Assembly: GCA_013400115.1 (NCBI GenBank) | Contig: VXBP01010394.1 | Span: 124,001-188,000 of the forward strand | Direction of reading: 5' to 3' | Length of the DNA: 64,000 bases | DNA from: Rhinopomastus cyanomelas | Lineage: Eukaryota; Chordata; Aves; Bucerotiformes; Rhinopomastidae | Shown here: positions 60,097-64,000 of the stretch, piece by piece | Position numbering within the stretch: position 1 is the stretch's first letter | How the letters are laid out: every line of letters starts with the position of its first letter | Position numbers and translations under genes: made by a program | The notes under the pieces: generated by a model | Databases searched by the model: none | The model's input: only the letters and a program-made list of their open reading frames with translations | Told to the model about the DNA's origin: nothing

Positions 60097-63000
60097 GTAC
60101 TCATTTCATACAAGGATGCTTCTTGCTGCCTTTTGCAATTAACTTGTTTTTACAACATTGAAAATCTCTGGATCATCTGCAGACCTAACTCTCTTCATTT
60201 CTTGAATGCATTGATGAGCACTGGTGCCTGTAGAGCCACACTGTGGACTCCCCATCACCCTGAAAACTGCCCCTTTGTTCCCATCTCCTGTGCACGTGGA
60301 GACTCCTTCCTTTATCCCGTAACTGCTTAGTCTTTGTAAATGTCTTCAGTGAAGGACCTTGCAAAAAGCTTTTCAGAAATTAAAATAGACTGTAACACGC
60401 TCACCCTTGTTTGATACCTCAAATATTTTTTTTAGCTTGAGGTAAGACCGAACAAGATAGAAGCCACACTAGCAGGTCTGCGCCTTGTTGGATCAATGTA
60501 TATTAATGCTGAGTCGTATTAATCCCAATTAAATATTTAGATTTCAGGAGTCCATCTTCTTTTCTGCTCTAAACTGCTCCTGAACACTGTCTTGGCATTT
60601 GTCACCTTCTGTTCTCTGCTGAAGTTAGTTTTCGTGTGCAGTTGTTAATGAAGGATGTTCTAGTGCTGGTTATAAAGAACTGGAAGCCGCTCGGCAGAGT
60701 AATGCGTGAAGCTGGTTCAGAGGTGGCACAAAACCCAGGACAGTCCCTGCATCAGAGCTGCTCTGTGAATGACGCCTATTTTGGGTGACTTTTATGTGAA
60801 TTTTATTGGTTGTTGTACAGTCTCTTCCCCTGTCTCTTTCATTCCTGACAGTTTTACTCTCATCTGGAAAAACTCCATAGTGAGAACTTCCTGAGCTTCC
60901 CTGCTGCTACCTTAAGCCTCAAGGGTGTATCTACTTCATCATCAATTTGTCGTGAATTGTCTGTGGCAGTTTCTTGCTGTGGAGACCTGTGAGAACAGAT
61001 GCAATAGTATGCTTTATATGAGACTTGTCTCATTTTTTATTTATTATTGGAAAGATGGTATTTCTTGTCTCTGTGATCCTTGTCTTGAATCAATCCGTAT
61101 GCTACTTGAAACAGCTCTTTTAAAACAGTATCTAAAAATGTATCGTGTCTATAAATACTTCCAATCACAAAATGTGACTGATCTATAGTAGGGTGATTTC
61201 TTCTGCCAGTGTACATGCTTTTGATTTTGGTCTGGCTGTTTGTGGTCATTTTACTCTGCTTAAATCAGTGATGAACTAGTTCTTGTTTCCAATCTCCTGC
61301 TGCTTATTCGTCTTGGCCAAACACTGAGGGTGCTGCGGAGTTAATAGCTAAAATATCCATTGGTCAGAGAAATTGTTTCAGTGGTTGGGTATTTCAGGAC
61401 CGTTAATTTAGGATGCTTTATAGTTAGAATCAATCAAAGCGTGTATAATTACCTGTTCAGCTCATTTCGTGATCATATCTTTGTTATTTCACTAAACAAC
61501 AATAAATAGTATAAATAAATAGAAAAATCTCTGCAATCTAGAAGTGTGTATAAAATAATACTTAGGTGTGCTTTATCAGTACAGCACACGCAGATGTGGG
61601 GCTCACAGGCACAGAAGTGACTAGACGATGCCACCTGCGAGTTGCAACACCCGTGGGAAACGTCTGTAAGGGTCAGCCTTGTCCTGCAAACTCTGCTACC
61701 AAGATACAGTGTTTTAAAGCAGGTTTGAATCAAGTGCTGCTGCTTGCTGCTTGGTTCATTGCATCCTGTAGATACTTTTGGTTTAAAAATAAACTGCAGA
61801 GAAGAATTTTCAGCTGCTTTTACCTTTCCCTTGGTGCAGATAACTGATGTAAATGTTAATGAAACTCAACAAGAGCTGAGCATTCTTTTAGTGATGGTTT
61901 TCATTTAAAAGTTGCTTGTTGCTCCCTTGGCTTCTAGCTACAGCTGTTGTCATTCCAGTGCTGCAGTATTACCTGTTGATCTTTGCTAAGGTCAGATTGG
62001 TTTGATCTTTCTATCTCCTTTGCTGGAGGTTATGTTTGTGTAAAACACGGGTAAAATTTCATTGCTGTGTCAACATTTATTTTAAGCTGTGCAAAATGTA
62101 GTTGCTCACCTATCAACTCCATGAGGTCAGCAGCCAAGTTTTATAACTGGTGGAGTTACAATTTCCCATCTTGCTTACTGAGCTCACTGTGTTCTTCCAT
62201 CTGATGCTCAAACCAGCTCCAAGGTACATTTAAAAATAGAAGGTTGTGTTTTCTTATATCTCCATGTTCATTTTGACCAGTAACTAAAGCACCCAGATCT
62301 GGAGATGTCCAAAAGCCATAGTCTTTTCCTTTTAACCTCAAGCGAGTGACTGGCTGTATGAAACATAGAGCTGTTGTGTTGTTTTTACAGTAGCCGTCTC
62401 CTGCTCAGACCACCTGAAATGGCCTCCGCACAGGTTTCTGTTCTCATTCCAGAGGGGAATTGTGTTTTCTGCTTTCTACAGGACCACAGATTTCTCAGTG
62501 TGATCCCCTGGTGTGCGTATGGCAAATATCTGCCATGACTGCTAAAACTGTTCTATCAAGATTATTAATTGTGTGATTAGAATGCATGAATGAAACTTGT
62601 CGTATGACTTTGGTACTCTTGCTGAAATGTTAACGCACGGTGATGTGCTGTGGTAGAGAGCCATAGTTAAAGCTGTAACTGAACCATCAGACCACAGTTT
62701 CTTCCTAACACATAGTCCTTACAATTATGTTTTCCCATGGTTTAAGAGAAAATTCACAAGGGGACAGTGTCACTCTTTGCACGTCTTGCTGCTTCATAAA
62801 TCAGTGTCAGCGTTTTAACCTGGGGGCTCGTCAACCAAGTCAGCTTATTGTCTCTTAGCGGGTGTCCGTGGAGCAGAAAGAAATTATGAAGTAGAAGAAG
62901 CGTTCCAACAAGTTACGGTTTTTCCAGAAATAACAAGGACTAAAGATCTTCCAGGAATGTTATGGCTTTGAGGTTAGTTTGTGTTTCTGTTTCGCTCACC

Positions 63001-63324
63001 AAGCTAGCTCAGTAGAACGCAAATAGAACACTAAGCTTGATGTAGCATCCCTGGATCTCAGTCTTCCCAAATTATAAATGTACTGAGTTTGAGCTTGTAT
63101 GTGCAGCCTGTATTAGCAAACTGGTATCAAATGGAGACAAGGACCCAACTACTCTTGGTCTGCATCAGGTATAGCATTGGTACTGCTTGCTTCGTCAAAG
63201 TGAAGACTGCCAATGGAGGCAGTGGAACAAACGGGACTCATAGGAGCATAGGATCCTGTGATAAATAAGAAGGGTATAGCTCATGTTTGGTGGTGTTTGG
63301 AGAAAGGGTTCTCAGTAAAGACAG
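60097..63324. other. non-coding sequence, no gene seen
   Basis: Unique AT-rich DNA. Only short frames are present, with no recognised domain. Confidence 0.5.
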
Positions 63325-63738
63325 GTAGGGAGGAGGAGAGTCTGTTCTTCAAGTGTTGGAGAGACTCCAGTGTCTGGAGCTCCTCTGTGGACTGGGCCAG
63401 ACTGCTGGGTCTGGAGAGGAGGAGACTGAGGGGAGAACTATCAGTCCTTTCCAAGGATGGCACCAGTCTCTCTGTGGTGGTGTCCAGTGATAGTACAAGG
63501 GGCAGTGGAACAAACTGGAACATAGGATGTAAAAATACATAAAATCTTTTTCACTGTGAGGGTACCAGAGCTTTGGCCCAGGCTGCCCAGAGCGGTTGTG
63601 ATGTCTCCTGCTCTGGAGACATCCCAAACCTGCTTGGACATGTTCCTGTGGGATCTGGTCTAGGTGATGGTGCTCTGGCAGGGGAGTTGGAGTAGATGAT
63701 CTTCAGTGATTCCTTCCAACCCCACCAATCTGTGATAC
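63325..63738 (+). mobile_element. CR1 fragment, plus strand
   Basis: 'tgctgggtctggagaggagg', 'agactgaggggagaact', 'gtccagtgatagtacaaggg', 'ggcccaggctgcccagagcg' and 'ggagttggagtagatgatct' end in 'tccttccaaccccaccaatc' and 'tgtgatactgt'. This is a CR1 3' end. The first 50 or so bases assigned to it are less certain. The ORF2 C-terminus is interrupted. Confidence 0.9.
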
Positions 63739-63789
63739 TGTACACAGGCCTGTTTCACAGAAGTCTTTCCTCTTGAAGCATTTCTAGAT

Positions 63790-64000
63790 GTGTGAAAAGG
63801 GACCAGTTTGACTGCCTCCTGGGAAGTTACTGGATCTGTGGATTGATGATATTGTCCACCTTGATTGTAGCAAGTTCTCCCCCTGGGGTGGTCTAATGTC
63901 TGTCACAGGCTGGGGATGGACCACTTGGGGAACAGTTCTGCTGAGGAGTCTGGGGGCCTTGTTGGACCTGGTAAGGCTGGATGTGAATTAGTCATGTGCC
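63790..64000 (+). mobile_element. CR1 ORF2 fragment with internal deletion, running off the window
   Basis: 'actggatctgtggat' and the reading DDIVHLDCSKF at 63845-63877 align with RT motif A and its upstream flank, as seen in the 6.8-kb copy. After a gap, 63941-64000 ('gtctgggggccttgttggac', ending 'agtcatgtgcc') aligns with the later LGVLVD...SQQCA block. The interval between is far too short, so several hundred bases of the palm domain appear to be deleted. The element continues past base 64000. Confidence 0.75.

Noticed and set aside
1..64000. Search for CRISPR arrays, operons, rRNA, LTR retroviral genes or a novel gene system
   Set aside because: No regularly spaced repeats, gag/pol/env-like frames or clustered co-directional genes were seen. 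All long coding-like stretches are CR1 ORF2 remnants.

Overview
This window looks like nuclear, non-coding DNA from a bird. The main evidence is at least sixteen recognisable fragments of CR1, the non-LTR retrotransposon that dominates avian genomes. Several end in the diagnostic CR1 3' terminus: a 'gatgatctt...ggtcccttccaa' block followed by ATTCTATG-type octamers. There are no Alu, L1 or LTR-retroelement hallmarks, base composition is moderately AT-rich, and microsatellites are very short. Other sauropsids also carry CR1, so 'bird' is strongly favoured but not proven. No bacterial-style genes, operons, CRISPR arrays, rRNA or tRNA genes are visible. No host protein-coding exon could be identified with confidence, so the window reads as intergenic or deep-intronic sequence.

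Layout. 0.7-1.5 kb: two CR1 copies lying 5' end to 5' end. 2.2 kb: an eroded CR1 relic. 2.4-6.8 kb: unique sequence with a weak MIR-like SINE relic and a small tandem duplication. 6.8-8.8 kb: the largest element, a 5'-truncated CR1 of about 2 kb with a broken reverse-transcriptase ORF2, followed at 8.96 kb by a second CR1 of another subfamily. 9.2-12.1 kb: unique sequence. 12.12-12.43 kb: a compact GC- and CpG-rich island. 12.56 kb: another CR1. 13-19.3 kb: unique sequence. 19.3 kb: minus-strand CR1. 19.6-36.9 kb: about 17 kb with no clear CR1, only a MIR-like relic and a doubtful CR1 tail. 36.9 kb: a strongly diverged CR1. 37.5-42.1 kb: unique sequence with a speculative exon-like segment and a CTCF-like motif. 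42.1-46.5 kb: four CR1 fragments. 46.5-59.7 kb: mostly unique, with one 47-bp CR1 tail. 59.7 kb: minus CR1. 63.3 kb to the end: two adjacent plus-strand CR1 fragments, the last running off the window.

Recognised CR1 DNA totals roughly 6.9 kb, about 11% of the window (hand sum). At least three clades are present, judged by 3' ends. One family, ending 'caatccctaatg', recurs at 8.5, 19.3 and 46.2 kb. None of the copies can encode a working protein: they are 5'-truncated, frameshifted, or have lost catalytic residues. I found no convincing undescribed biological system. The most checkable leads are the CpG island at 12.1-12.4 kb, the CR1-poor 17-kb tract, the MIR-like relics, and the exon-like segment at 39.55 kb.
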